A stretch of DNA of 14,437 bases from Planctomycetaceae bacterium (GCA_009783865.1 WRCR01000042.1:1-14437), one strand, 5' to 3'; shown: positions 1-6,069, counted from the first letter of the stretch. Numbers and translations are program-made. The notes: generated by a model not told the origin, from the letters alone.

Positions 1-1
1 A

Positions 2-157
2 TCTGCCGAAAAGAACGTCAAAATCGCCGGTATATGTAATTTGGTTGGTATCGTAGGCGGCGGTATTATCATTATCTTAATTGTTTTAGCAGCGGACGCT
101 TCATTACGATCGGACTCTTCATTACGAGGCGGGGCTATCCCCGCCGGTAAGTGTTGA
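2..157 (+). CDS. C-terminal part of a small membrane protein, CD225/DUF4190-like (5' partial)
   Basis: The frame is open from the left window edge to a TGA at 155-157 and gives 51 residues. It contains a Lys-rich lead-in (EKNVKIAGICNLVG) and then a long hydrophobic helix (IVGGGIIIILIVLAA). This order, a short polar stretch of the type AxKNxKI followed by one final membrane helix, is what the end of CD225/dispanin or DUF4190 small membrane proteins looks like. In planctomycetes these often follow a GYF_2 or similar domain, which would lie outside this window. The last ~20 residues (DASLRSDSSLR...) are encoded by an 18-bp tandem repeat and a palindrome, so the native end has probably been replaced by repeat DNA. 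Family assignment is by eye and tentative. That a membrane protein ends here is more secure. Confidence 0.5.
   Translation, partial: SAEKNVKIAGICNLVGIVGGGIIIILIVLAADASLRSDSSLRGGAIPAGKC
93..128. repeat. 18-bp tandem repeat, two copies
   Basis: Bases 93-110 and 111-128 are two adjacent 18-bp units (CGGACGCTTCATTACGAT and CGGACTCTTCATTACGAG) that differ at two positions. In the reading frame of the upstream partial gene they encode two similar hexapeptides (ADASLR and SDSSLR). Confidence 0.8.
128..145. repeat. Tight-loop palindrome GGCGGGG-CTAT-CCCCGCC
   Basis: A perfect 7-bp GC-only stem (128-134 with 139-145) encloses a CTAT loop. It directly follows the tandem repeat and supplies the last codons before the stop of the partial membrane gene. 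No T-run follows on either strand, so it is a poor intrinsic terminator. It resembles the other palindromic units in this window more than a dedicated terminator. Confidence 0.7.
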
Positions 158-162
158 CGACG

Positions 163-185
163 AGCGGGAAACACAGTTTCCCGCT
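163..185. repeat. 23-bp palindromic unit, copy 1
   Basis: A perfect 10-bp inverted repeat (AGCGGGAAAC / GTTTCCCGCT) surrounds an ACA loop. An identical copy sits 72 bp downstream at 235-257. Neither copy is inside a convincing gene. Confidence 0.85.
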
Positions 186-234
186 TTACCGAAAGACGTT
201 TTTCATTTTCGTCTAGTGAACGTTTTTTCGTGGA

Positions 235-257
235 AGCGGGAAACACAGTTTCCCGCT
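235..257. repeat. 23-bp palindromic unit, copy 2
   Basis: This is identical to the unit at 163-185, including the ACA loop. The start-to-start distance is 72 bp, a multiple of three, so both copies read alike in any frame (RETVFPA on the - strand). Confidence 0.85.
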
Positions 258-334
258 CGTGAATCGAACCTTTTATAATGTAATACGTTAATAACCCGCC
301 CAACAATACCGCCGACAAAACAACCGCTGGTCAT
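235..334 (-). pseudogene. Possible frameshifted small membrane protein ORF
   Basis: On the - strand an ATG at 334 has a well-placed Shine-Dalgarno-like AAAGAG about 8-10 nt upstream. The first codons read MTSGCFVGG. Removing one G around 324-325 joins this start to a frame reading MTSVVLSAVLLGGLLTYYII, a convincing membrane helix, and on into KGSIHERETVFPA. After the putative shift the frame stays open to the left window edge. However, from about 257 leftward it runs through the palindromic repeats and is antisense to a more convincing + strand protein end. The feature is listed only over its informative part. It could be a decayed gene, a sequencing or assembly indel, or chance. No homolog family is recognised. 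Confidence 0.25.
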
Positions 335-527
335 TGGTGTCATCTCTTTCATTCTTTTTGCAATCTAACGATTGCGATGACATCGAAAAGTTCGACGAGC
401 GTGAATGCTCTCTTAGCGTCATTTACCTTCGATTTTTCTCATATCGGTGTCTCAAAATTCGCAAAGTGATTGGAATAAATAGTCAACTTTATGCATGGCA
501 GCAGGGTTTTTGAGGAAGTCAAGGGAA
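258..527. other. Intergenic stretch with little recognisable content
   Basis: Between the second palindromic unit and the aminotransferase terminator I see no convincing gene apart from the frameshifted ORF noted at 235-334. There are only minor self-complementary stretches (for example CAATC/GATTG near 361-374). The base composition is ordinary for this window. Confidence 0.4.
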
Positions 528-560
528 TAATAATGAAAACGGCGGTTCGTTGAACCGCCG
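528..560 (-). terminator. Rho-independent terminator of the aminotransferase gene
   Basis: The 9-bp inverted repeat CGGCGGTTC (540-548) and GAACCGCCG (552-560) has a 3-nt loop. Read on the - strand it lies about 20 bp after the aminotransferase stop codon and is followed by TTTTCATTATTATT, giving a GC-rich stem plus T-rich tail. Confidence 0.75.
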
Positions 561-577
561 CTAAACGGAACTTACTG

Positions 578-1771
578 TTAACCGCTCACAAATTCGGCTA
601 TGTTGTCGAAAGCACTTTTCAGTATTTCATTACTGGCAGCAAATGAAGCCCGGACATATCCTTCGCAACCGAAGGCGGAACCCATTACCGTTGCCGTCTG
701 TTTTTGCTCCAGCAGCGATAAACAAAATTGTTCCGAGTTGTCAACCTGAACGCCGCCGAGTTTTTTGCCGAGATATTTCTTGACATTGAAAAAAGCGTAA
801 AATGCTCCGCCCATTTCGGAACACGACAAACCGTCAATATCGGCAATCCGCTTCGCAACATAATCGCGCCGCTGCGTAAACGCTTTCAACATCTCGGCAA
901 CGCAATCCTGCGGTCCCGTCAATGCCGCTAGTGCTGCGTATTGACTTATACTGCACGGATTCGAGGTTTCCTGACTTTGCAACTCGCCCATCTTTTTCGC
1001 AAGATGCAGCGGGCTTATCGACCAGCCGATACGCCAGCCGGTCATTGAATACGTCTTACTCACCCCATTGATAACAACCGTCCGCTCTGTCAAATCGGGA
1101 TTCAGCGTCGGAAAACTGATGAACTTATTGCCTTCATAAACAAGTTTATCGTAAATCTCGTCCGACAATACAGTCAAATCGTTTTTAATGACGATGTCTG
1201 CCAACTCTTTTAATTCCGCTTCGGTATAGACAGAACCGGTTGGATTTGACGGATTGCATAGCAGCAGCATTTTCGTTGTCGGCGTGATTGCCTTCTCGAA
1301 TTGCGCCGCCGTCATCTTGAAATTATTTTGTTCTTCCGTTTGGACAATCACCGGAATCGCGCCGGAAAGTTTGACCAGTTCAGCGTATGAAACCCAATAC
1401 GGTGCGGGTATGATAACCTCGTCACCGGCATTGAGCGTGGAGAAGAAAACGTTGTGCAAAGCGTGTTTTGCACCGTTGGTAACAACAACCTGCTGCGGAC
1501 TGTAATCCAGACCGTATTCCTGTTTGTATTTTTCAACGACCGTTTTCTTCAATTCGGGAATTCCGCTTGCAATGGTGTATTTTGTTTTACCTTTTTTCAT
1601 TGCTTCGATTGCTGCGTCGCATATGAACTGCGGCGTTGCGAAATCGGGTTCGCCTACGCTCAAATCATAGACGGTTTTACCCTGCGCTGTTATTTCTTTT
1701 GCCTTTGCCGACATCGCCAGCGTAGCGGACGGTTCTAAACCAAAAACGGAACTTGAAATCCCAATAGCCAT
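578..1771 (-). CDS. aspC: Class I PLP-dependent aminotransferase, aspartate aminotransferase type
   Basis: This 397-residue protein is predicted to transfer the amino group between aspartate (or a related amino acid) and 2-oxoglutarate in the cytoplasm, using pyridoxal phosphate. The fold-type I landmarks appear in order: YDLSVGEPDF near residue 35, YTIASGIPEL at 65-74, the NPSNPTG loop at 173-179 with Asn176, SDEIYDKL at 203-210 with Asp204 and Tyr207 for the cofactor ring, SKTYSMTGWRIGW at 238-250 with the Schiff-base Lys239 and phosphate-binding Arg247, and the carboxylate-binding Arg374 in GYVRASFA. Length is standard for subgroup Ib enzymes. GGAG lies about 11 nt before the ATG. It lies downstream of rpoD on the same strand, separated by a palindrome. 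The exact amino-acid preference (Asp, or prephenate/aromatic side activities) cannot be told from sequence. Confidence 0.93.
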   Translation of the reverse strand: MAIGISSSVFGLEPSATLAMSAKAKEITAQGKTVYDLSVGEPDFATPQFICDAAIEAMKKGKTKYTIASGIPELKKTVVEKYKQEYGLDYSPQQVVVTNGAKHALHNVFFSTLNAGDEVIIPAPYWVSYAELVKLSGAIPVIVQTEEQNNFKMTAAQFEKAITPTTKMLLLCNPSNPTGSVYTEAELKELADIVIKNDLTVLSDEIYDKLVYEGNKFISFPTLNPDLTERTVVINGVSKTYSMTGWRIGWSISPLHLAKKMGELQSQETSNPCSISQYAALAALTGPQDCVAEMLKAFTQRRDYVAKRIADIDGLSCSEMGGAFYAFFNVKKYLGKKLGGVQVDNSEQFCLSLLEQKQTATVMGSAFGCEGYVRASFAASNEILKSAFDNIAEFVSG

Positions 1772-1821
1772 AAAAGATGTTCTCCAAAAATAAAGATAAG
1801 TAAAGTTCTAACACAACAGAA

Positions 1822-1844
1822 GACGCTGACACCTTGTCAGCGTC
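1822..1844 (-). terminator. Palindrome downstream of rpoD, probable terminator
   Basis: A perfect 10-bp inverted repeat (GACGCTGACA / TGTCAGCGTC) with a 3-nt loop lies about 30 bp after the sigma factor stop on the - strand. The tail on that strand (TTCTGTTGTGTT) is only moderately T-rich, so termination is plausible but not certain. The shape, a long stem with a 3-nt loop, also matches the repeated palindromic units elsewhere in the window. Confidence 0.55.
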
Positions 1845-1872
1845 CTCCAAAAAGACAGGCAACATAATAACA

Positions 1873-3444
1873 TCAATCTACAAAACCTACAAGGTCTTGC
1901 GCTCTGCTGGGCTGCTGCAATTTTCTTAATGCCTTCGCTTCAATCTGACGGATACGTTCCCGGGTTACCTGAAAGATGTGACCGACTTCTTCCAGCGTAT
2001 AGGTGTAACCGTCTCCGAGACCGTAGCGAAGTTTAATAATTTCCCGCTCGCGAAAACTTAAGGATTTTAATACCTTGTTAATTGTCAGCCGCAGCATATC
2101 GTTGGACGCGCCGTTGACCGGATTTTCCGCATCGCCATCCGGCAGCAAATCGCCGAAGTGCGAGTCCTCGCTGTTTCCGACGGGTCTGTCCAAACTAATC
2201 GGATAGCGGTTCAACGACTGAACCTTTCGGGTATCGTCAAGCGTCGTGTTAGCCGCATGTGCCGTTTCTTCAATCGTGGGTTCTCGTCCCAGTTCCTGCG
2301 AAAGTTTTCGAGAAACAGACCGCTGTTTCGTCATCTGTTCCACCATGTGAACCGGAATACGGATAGTCCGGCTTTGGTCGGCAACGGCACGGGTAATCGC
2401 CTGCCGAATCCACCAAGTCGCATAAGTACAGAACTTGAAGCCCCGGCGATATTCGAATTTATCAACAGCCCGCATCAAACCGGCGTTGCCTTCCTGAATC
2501 AAATCAAGAAAACTCAAGCCGCGATTGCGGTACTTTTTCGCAATGGAAACAACCAGCCGAAGGTTTCCTTCTGAAAGTCCCTGCTTCGCTTCGCGGTATT
2601 TAATGAACTGGTTATTGATATACTCTACGCGATTGCGCAAACTAGTCGGTGTTTCTTGCGTATGCTGTAGGATGTTCCGCAATTCATCAATCCACGGCTG
2701 CCGCTCATAATCCGGTCTTCCGCTTGCGCGGTGTTCCCGGATTTTAACTTTGAGTATATCAACCCGCCTGCTGAATTCTTCCAGCGTTGCAACCATTGTT
2801 TCAAACCGTTGCGTCCGCAAACCGAGTTCTTCAACAAGACGGACTGCTTTGCGCCGTCTGCGTCCGAGATGATGCCACGCGGTCATTCTTTCGCTGTGTT
2901 CCCGGGTTTTGTCAGTGGCAATCCGGTAATCATGCTGGTTGCGGAAAATTATCTTCTCAAGCGTGGTGATATTGACGGCAAGCCGCGACTGTATCTGCTG
3001 CTTAACCAGATTATCCGTTTCCGAAACTTGAATCGTGCGGTCAAACGGCAATTTTCCTCTGTGGACATGACGCAAAGTCCGTACCGCATGTTGCAGGACG
3101 TAATCACAGTCCAGTAACTTAGCGCGGAATTTTCGGCGGGTAATCTCAATCTGCTTCGCAAGTGCGATTTCCCGCGGTCGTGTCAAAAGCGGAATCTCAC
3201 CCATCTGCTGCAAATACATACGAACGGGGTCGTCGGAAAAAACATCTCCAGATTCGAGTTTGAAAAGGTCTTCGTCAAAAACTTCTTGCTCGTCAAAACC
3301 TTCGTCCTCATCGTCAACGAGCAACTCGCCTGCCATTGCATCTTCATCAAGGGCTTTTTCCTCTAGGGACTGAATATCCTCTATATCTTCATCGAGGCGG
3401 AGAGTTTCGTCAAAATCGTCAATCATAGAACTGGTGTCGTACAA
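1873..3444 (-). CDS. rpoD: RNA polymerase sigma factor, RpoD/SigA type (sigma-70)
   Basis: This 523-residue group 1-like sigma factor directs RNA polymerase to -35/-10 promoters. Residues 8-68 are strongly acidic in place of a recognisable region 1.1. Region 1.2 follows (DPVRMYLQQMGEIPLLTR, 72-89), then a ~190-residue variable basic segment. Region 2 runs about 293-366 (NLRLVVSIAKKYRNRGLSF, then the core-binding DLIQEGNAGLMRAVDKFEYR and the -10-melting FCTYATWWIRQAI). Region 3 is about 367-440. Region 4 runs from about 455 with the helix-turn-helix VTRERIRQIEAKALRKL at 493-509. The start is a TTG at 3444: AGGAG lies 6 nt upstream, and the protein begins MYDTSS with no better ATG until residue 7. 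It precedes the aminotransferase on the same strand and is divergent from xylose isomerase. Whether this is the only primary sigma factor in the genome cannot be seen here. Confidence 0.93.
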   Translation of the reverse strand: MYDTSSMIDDFDETLRLDEDIEDIQSLEEKALDEDAMAGELLVDDEDEGFDEQEVFDEDLFKLESGDVFSDDPVRMYLQQMGEIPLLTRPREIALAKQIEITRRKFRAKLLDCDYVLQHAVRTLRHVHRGKLPFDRTIQVSETDNLVKQQIQSRLAVNITTLEKIIFRNQHDYRIATDKTREHSERMTAWHHLGRRRRKAVRLVEELGLRTQRFETMVATLEEFSRRVDILKVKIREHRASGRPDYERQPWIDELRNILQHTQETPTSLRNRVEYINNQFIKYREAKQGLSEGNLRLVVSIAKKYRNRGLSFLDLIQEGNAGLMRAVDKFEYRRGFKFCTYATWWIRQAITRAVADQSRTIRIPVHMVEQMTKQRSVSRKLSQELGREPTIEETAHAANTTLDDTRKVQSLNRYPISLDRPVGNSEDSHFGDLLPDGDAENPVNGASNDMLRLTINKVLKSLSFREREIIKLRYGLGDGYTYTLEEVGHIFQVTRERIRQIEAKALRKLQQPSRAQDLVGFVD

Positions 3445-3505
3445 GTTGAACTCCTAAAATGTGGTGTTAAATGTGATAAATCGGCAAATTTACGCAGGGA
3501 ACGAA

Positions 3506-3524
3506 ACAAATTTCAAAAATTTGT
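3506..3524. promoter_or_regulatory. AT-rich hairpin in the rpoD leader
   Basis: An 8-bp inverted repeat (ACAAATTT / AAATTTGT, CAA loop) lies about 60 bp upstream of the rpoD start. On the - strand it is immediately preceded by an excellent Shine-Dalgarno sequence, AGGAGGTGA (3539-3531), that serves no recognisable gene. Together they could be part of a leader that tunes rpoD expression. This is inference from position only. Confidence 0.3.
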
Positions 3525-3919
3525 CAAACTTCACCTCCTGCCGGAGTGAAACTAAAACCGGGACAACATTGTTATTACGCTAAAATGTTTCACTTGTTCT
3601 ATAAAAACTCTGAAAAACTCCGCTTACCCTATTTTACCTTATAAAACCGTTTATTGAAAAATTTATCTCAATTTGGTAAAAAATTACAGTTACGGAAAGA
3701 CGGGAGGGGCTGTTCCCAAGCGAGTACTGATACAAAGAAACACTCTACATACACATTTTAACAACTTTTCCGAAAATTTCAACCGGAAATTCCGCTTTTT
3801 TTTCAAAATTTGTTAAAAAAAGTTAAAGTTTTGCCCAAAAAGTCAACCAAAATCCTTTATTCAGCACCCAAATTCGGAAAAATTCCACCTGTCCATATGG
3901 TCGTATGTGGTTTTTTTGG

Positions 3920-4022
3920 CATTAATTGGGGGGGAGTTTTTCACACAAAGGCACAAGGAATCAATTTCTTGTTTCCCCTTCTTTGTGCCCTCCGTGCCTC
4001 CGTGTGAAATAACCCCTTAATG
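3920..4022. repeat. Long imperfect palindrome with the TTTCACAC...GTGTGAAA core
   Basis: Nested complementary blocks run inward: CATTAA (3920-3925) with TTAATG (4017-4022), a G-run (3928-3934) with CCCC (4013-4016), TTTCACAC (3939-3946) with GTGTGAAA (4002-4009), and GGCACAA (3950-3956) with TTGTGCC (3983-3989). The right arm carries two GTGCC words in tandem. Similar CACAAAGGCAC / GTGCCTCCGTG sequences are known as dispersed intergenic repeats in many environmental bacteria. It encodes nothing obvious and looks like a small non-autonomous palindromic element. Confidence 0.65.
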
Positions 4023-4093
4023 AAAATGCTCGTTGCCCAATTTGCCCAAATTTACCGCTATTTCGCAAACAAGTGAAAATTTATGCCGGTCTC

Positions 4094-4122
4094 TTGCAAT
4101 TCCCCTTTTTTTTGTGAAAATA
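4094..4122 (+). promoter_or_regulatory. Candidate xylA promoter
   Basis: TTGCAA (4094-4099), 17 nt, AAAATA (4117-4122), with TAAAAT offset by four bases at 4121. The same TTGCAATTC start occurs in the stronger promoter of the mutarotase operon. The ribosome binding site GGAG is 8 nt before the ATG at 4170. The -10 is weak, so this is tentative. Confidence 0.35.
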
Positions 4123-4169
4123 AAATCGTTTTGAATTTTCCCCCTTTTGTATCTTTTTGGAGTTAAAAA

Positions 4170-5486
4170 ATGTCAGCGTTTTTTCCTGAAGTTAAATCCG
4201 TCCAGTTTGAAGGACCTCAATCATTAAATCCGCTTGCCTTCCGTTTCTACAATCCGGAAGAAAAAGTCGAAGGCAAAGCAATGCGCGACCACTTCCGTTT
4301 CAGTGCCGCCTTCTGGCATACTATGCGCGGCAGCGGCGCCGACCCCTTTGGTCCCGGCACTATGCTGCGCCCTTGGGAAGGAAAGGACACCGTCGCAAAC
4401 GCACAAAAACGCGTAAAAGTGTTCTTCGAATTCCTCGAAAAAATGCAGTTGAAATTCTACTGCTTTCATGATCGCGATGTTGCGCCAGAAGGAAAAACAT
4501 TGAGCGAATCAAACGCCAACTTTGACGAAGTTGTAAAAGTTTTCGCCGAAGAACAGAAGCGAACCGGCATTAAACTTCTCTGGGGAACCGCAAACCTTTT
4601 CAGCAATTCCCGTTATATGCACGGCGCAGCAACAAGTTGTAATGCCGATGCCTTTGCGTTTGCTGCTGCTCAAGTTAAGAAAGCACTCGATGTAACAAAA
4701 TTACTCGGCGGCGACGGCTATACTTTCTGGGGCGGACGCGAAGGATACCAGTGTATCTGGAACACCGACATGAAACGGGAACTCGACCATCTTGCAAAGT
4801 TCATGCGCCTTGCCGTTGATTATGCGAAACAAATTGGTTTCAAAGGACAATTCTATTTCGAGCCGAAACCGAAAGAACCGACGAAACATCAATACGATTA
4901 CGATACGGCGGCATGCATCAATTTCCTTCGTGCATACGGTTTGGAAAAACACGTCAAGATGAACATCGAGACCAATCACGCAACATTGGCGGGGCATAGT
5001 GTCGAACATGAAATCGAATATGCCGGTCATCAGGGATTCTTGGGTTCCGTTGATGCCAATGCCGGTGATGAACTTCTCGGCTGGGATACCGACCAATTTC
5101 CGACCAGCGTTTATATGACAACGAAGATGATGCTTTCGATTTTGAAATACGGTGGTCTCGGCAAAGGCGGTTTGAATTTCGATGCGAAAGTGCGCCGCGA
5201 AAGTTTTGAGCCGCTTGACTTGTTTTACGCTCACATCGGCGGAATGGACGCTTTCGCGCTCGGCTTGAAAATAGCGGCGGAAATCCGTGCTTCCGGCGAA
5301 CTTGCGAAAATGGTGAGTGACCGGTATTCTTCGTGGGACAGCGGTATCGGTGCCGAAATTGAAGCGGGCAAGCACGACTTCAAATCGCTGGAAAAGTATA
5401 TGCTCAAGAAAGGCGATGCCGAACCGAATCATTCGGGTCGGCAGGAACTGTTTGAAAATATCGTCAACCGGTATACGTTCAAATAA
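4170..5486 (+). CDS. xylA: Xylose isomerase (group II)
   Basis: This 438-residue cytoplasmic enzyme interconverts D-xylose and D-xylulose and commonly also glucose and fructose, using two divalent metal ions. The signature pieces are in order: the catalytic-base segment FYCFHDRD with His100 and Asp103, WGTANLF (138-144), the metal-ligand segment FYFEPKPKEPTKHQYD starting at 228 with Glu231 and Lys233, NIETNHATLAGH with Glu267 and His270, GSVDANAGD with Asp295, GWDTDQFPT with Asp306 and Asp308, and GGLNFDAK with Asp338. Length and these motifs match the longer group II enzymes. GGAG lies 8 nt upstream of the ATG. It is followed closely by a palindrome and is the first of a run of sugar genes on this strand. 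No xylulokinase gene is present in the window. Confidence 0.97.
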   Translation: MSAFFPEVKSVQFEGPQSLNPLAFRFYNPEEKVEGKAMRDHFRFSAAFWHTMRGSGADPFGPGTMLRPWEGKDTVANAQKRVKVFFEFLEKMQLKFYCFHDRDVAPEGKTLSESNANFDEVVKVFAEEQKRTGIKLLWGTANLFSNSRYMHGAATSCNADAFAFAAAQVKKALDVTKLLGGDGYTFWGGREGYQCIWNTDMKRELDHLAKFMRLAVDYAKQIGFKGQFYFEPKPKEPTKHQYDYDTAACINFLRAYGLEKHVKMNIETNHATLAGHSVEHEIEYAGHQGFLGSVDANAGDELLGWDTDQFPTSVYMTTKMMLSILKYGGLGKGGLNFDAKVRRESFEPLDLFYAHIGGMDAFALGLKIAAEIRASGELAKMVSDRYSSWDSGIGAEIEAGKHDFKSLEKYMLKKGDAEPNHSGRQELFENIVNRYTFK

Positions 5487-5499
5487 TCAGAATAATATA

Positions 5500-5519
5500 G
5501 CGGGGACTAAAGTCCCCGC
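5500..5519 (+). terminator. Palindrome after xylA, possible terminator
   Basis: A perfect 9-bp stem (GCGGGGACT 5500-5508 with AGTCCCCGC 5511-5519) and a 2-nt loop lie 14 bp after the xylA stop. The following CTCTTTAACC is only weakly T-rich. It may terminate xylA, or may simply be one of the dispersed tight-loop palindromes seen across the window. Confidence 0.5.
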
Positions 5520-5539
5520 CTCTTTAACCCCGTTACACA

Positions 5540-5869
5540 ATGTTCCGCTCATTTTTCGAACAAAATCCGATTGCAGTCCGTGAATTACGGCGGTTAAAAC
5601 GGAAGTTTCGGCTGGCGGGCATTGCCATGTTATGTATTCTGGCGTTATTTTTGGCAACTTGTTTTGAGTTCATGTTCCCGTCAGAATCTCCCTTGAGCGG
5701 AATTTCCACAGTCGTTTCCCTGTTGTGTTTCGGTCTGGGAATTGTCGGAATTATTGGTGCCGCCTTTTGCAGACGGTATGATGTGGTCTATATCAAAATC
5801 CCGTATCTCGAATTTACCGCCGGACACGGATACACAATCCAACCGAAAGCCCCGAAGGGGCGCAACTAA
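5540..5869 (+). CDS. Doubtful small two-helix membrane protein, possibly a truncated ABC-2 permease
   Basis: This 109-codon ORF starts with ENPIAVRELRR-like residues (EQNPIAVRELRRLKRKFR, 7-24) and then has hydrophobic stretches at about 26-46 and 55-76. A short NPxxxREL lead-in followed at once by a membrane helix is how ABC-2-type permease subunits often begin, so residues 1-46 may be a permease remnant. From about residue 50 the sequence is antisense to an HNH-endonuclease-like frame, and the last ~10 residues are encoded by palindromic repeat DNA (KAPKGRN). No Shine-Dalgarno sequence precedes the ATG at 5540. The ORF may therefore be a chance fusion of decayed pieces rather than a working gene. 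Confidence 0.35.
   Translation: MFRSFFEQNPIAVRELRRLKRKFRLAGIAMLCILALFLATCFEFMFPSESPLSGISTVVSLLCFGLGIVGIIGAAFCRRYDVVYIKIPYLEFTAGHGYTIQPKAPKGRN
5681..5815 (-). pseudogene. HNH-endonuclease-like fragment
   Basis: On the - strand, 5815 to a TGA at 5683-5681 reads KFEIRDFDIDHIIP, then SAKGGTNNSDNSQT. This closely follows the HNH nuclease core: a D-x-DHIIP block with the first catalytic His (codon 5785-5783), then KGG, then DN-x-Q with the motif Asn. The stretch after it (QQGNDCGNS) lines up with the usual CxxCN-x-GKGN tail, but both Cys positions are lost. Upstream the frame runs straight into palindromic repeat DNA, so the N-terminal part is missing and no start with a ribosome binding site exists. 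I read it as a decayed 3' fragment of an HNH nuclease gene. Chance similarity antisense to the + strand membrane ORF is the alternative. Confidence 0.35.
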
Positions 5870-5968
5870 ACCGGAACGGTCGTGCCCCTTCGGGGCTTTT
5901 GTCATATACCAGCCGCCCTATCCGCCGGTTGAAACCGGCGGTTATAGATATGTTGCCCCTTCGGGGCA
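5846..5968. repeat. Cluster of four GC-rich palindromes
   Basis: Four stem-loops follow one another: GCCCC-GAA-GGGGC (5849-5861), GCCCC-TTC-GGGGC (5884-5896), CCGCCGGTT-GA-AACCGGCGG (5922-5941) and TGCCCC-TTC-GGGGCA (5954-5968). The first two also form a perfect 16-bp inverted repeat (5846-5861 with 5884-5899). Repeats of this wording are familiar as dispersed non-coding elements whose translations appear as small hypothetical proteins containing phrases like ITAGFNRR or SPEGA. Both occur here on the - strand. It separates xylA and its remnants from the mutarotase operon. Confidence 0.75.
5884..5900 (+). terminator. Possible intrinsic terminator within the palindrome cluster
   Basis: GCCCC-TTC-GGGGC is followed directly by TTTTGTC on the + strand, a minimal terminator shape. 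The palindrome at 5954-5968 is likewise followed by a TTTTT run. Either could stop transcription coming from xylA before the next promoter. Confidence 0.4.
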
Positions 5969-6040
5969 TTTTTAAATTTCGCTTAAAATTTCCCAGAAAT
6001 TTTTTACACACCCATGATTACGAAAAAATTTTTCGCATAC

Positions 6041-6069
6041 TTGCAATTCTTTCGCCAACCCGATAAAAT
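6041..6069 (+). promoter_or_regulatory. Sigma-70 promoter of the mutarotase operon
   Basis: TTGCAA (6041-6046), 17-nt spacer, TAAAAT (6064-6069). This is a good match to the housekeeping consensus, at optimal spacing, with an expected start about 50 nt before the ATG at 6128. Confidence 0.65.

Larger units (their letters stand above)
3445..4169. other. Divergent intergenic region rpoD / xylA, AT-rich
   Basis: These 725 bases separate the sigma factor and xylose isomerase starts. The DNA is A/T-rich with many homopolymer runs. For rpoD, a weak - strand promoter candidate is TTCAAT (3658-3653), 16 nt, TAAAAT (3636-3631). The right third holds a long imperfect palindrome (3920-4022) and a possible xylA promoter. 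A 65-codon TTG-started ORF at 3810-4007 runs into that palindrome and has no ribosome binding site or family resemblance, so I do not treat it as a gene. Confidence 0.5.

Noticed and set aside
163..257. CRISPR array or attachment sites
   Set aside because: Only two repeats, each a full palindrome, with one unrelated 49-bp interval, no cas genes and no integrase nearby.
3810..4007. 65-codon + strand ORF upstream of xylA
   Set aside because: TTG start, no ribosome binding site, low-complexity A/T-rich sequence that runs into the palindromic repeat. Its tail (a KAQ...CALRAS type phrase) is a known spurious translation of GTGCC-type repeats.
4701..5432. 243-codon - strand ORF inside xylA
   Set aside because: Shadow of the xylose isomerase gene. 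The + strand frame carries all catalytic motifs, and the antisense protein has no recognisable features.
5814..6011. 65-codon - strand ORF across the palindrome cluster
   Set aside because: Its sequence is the translation of the repeats (ITAGFNRR, SPEGA phrases), not a gene.
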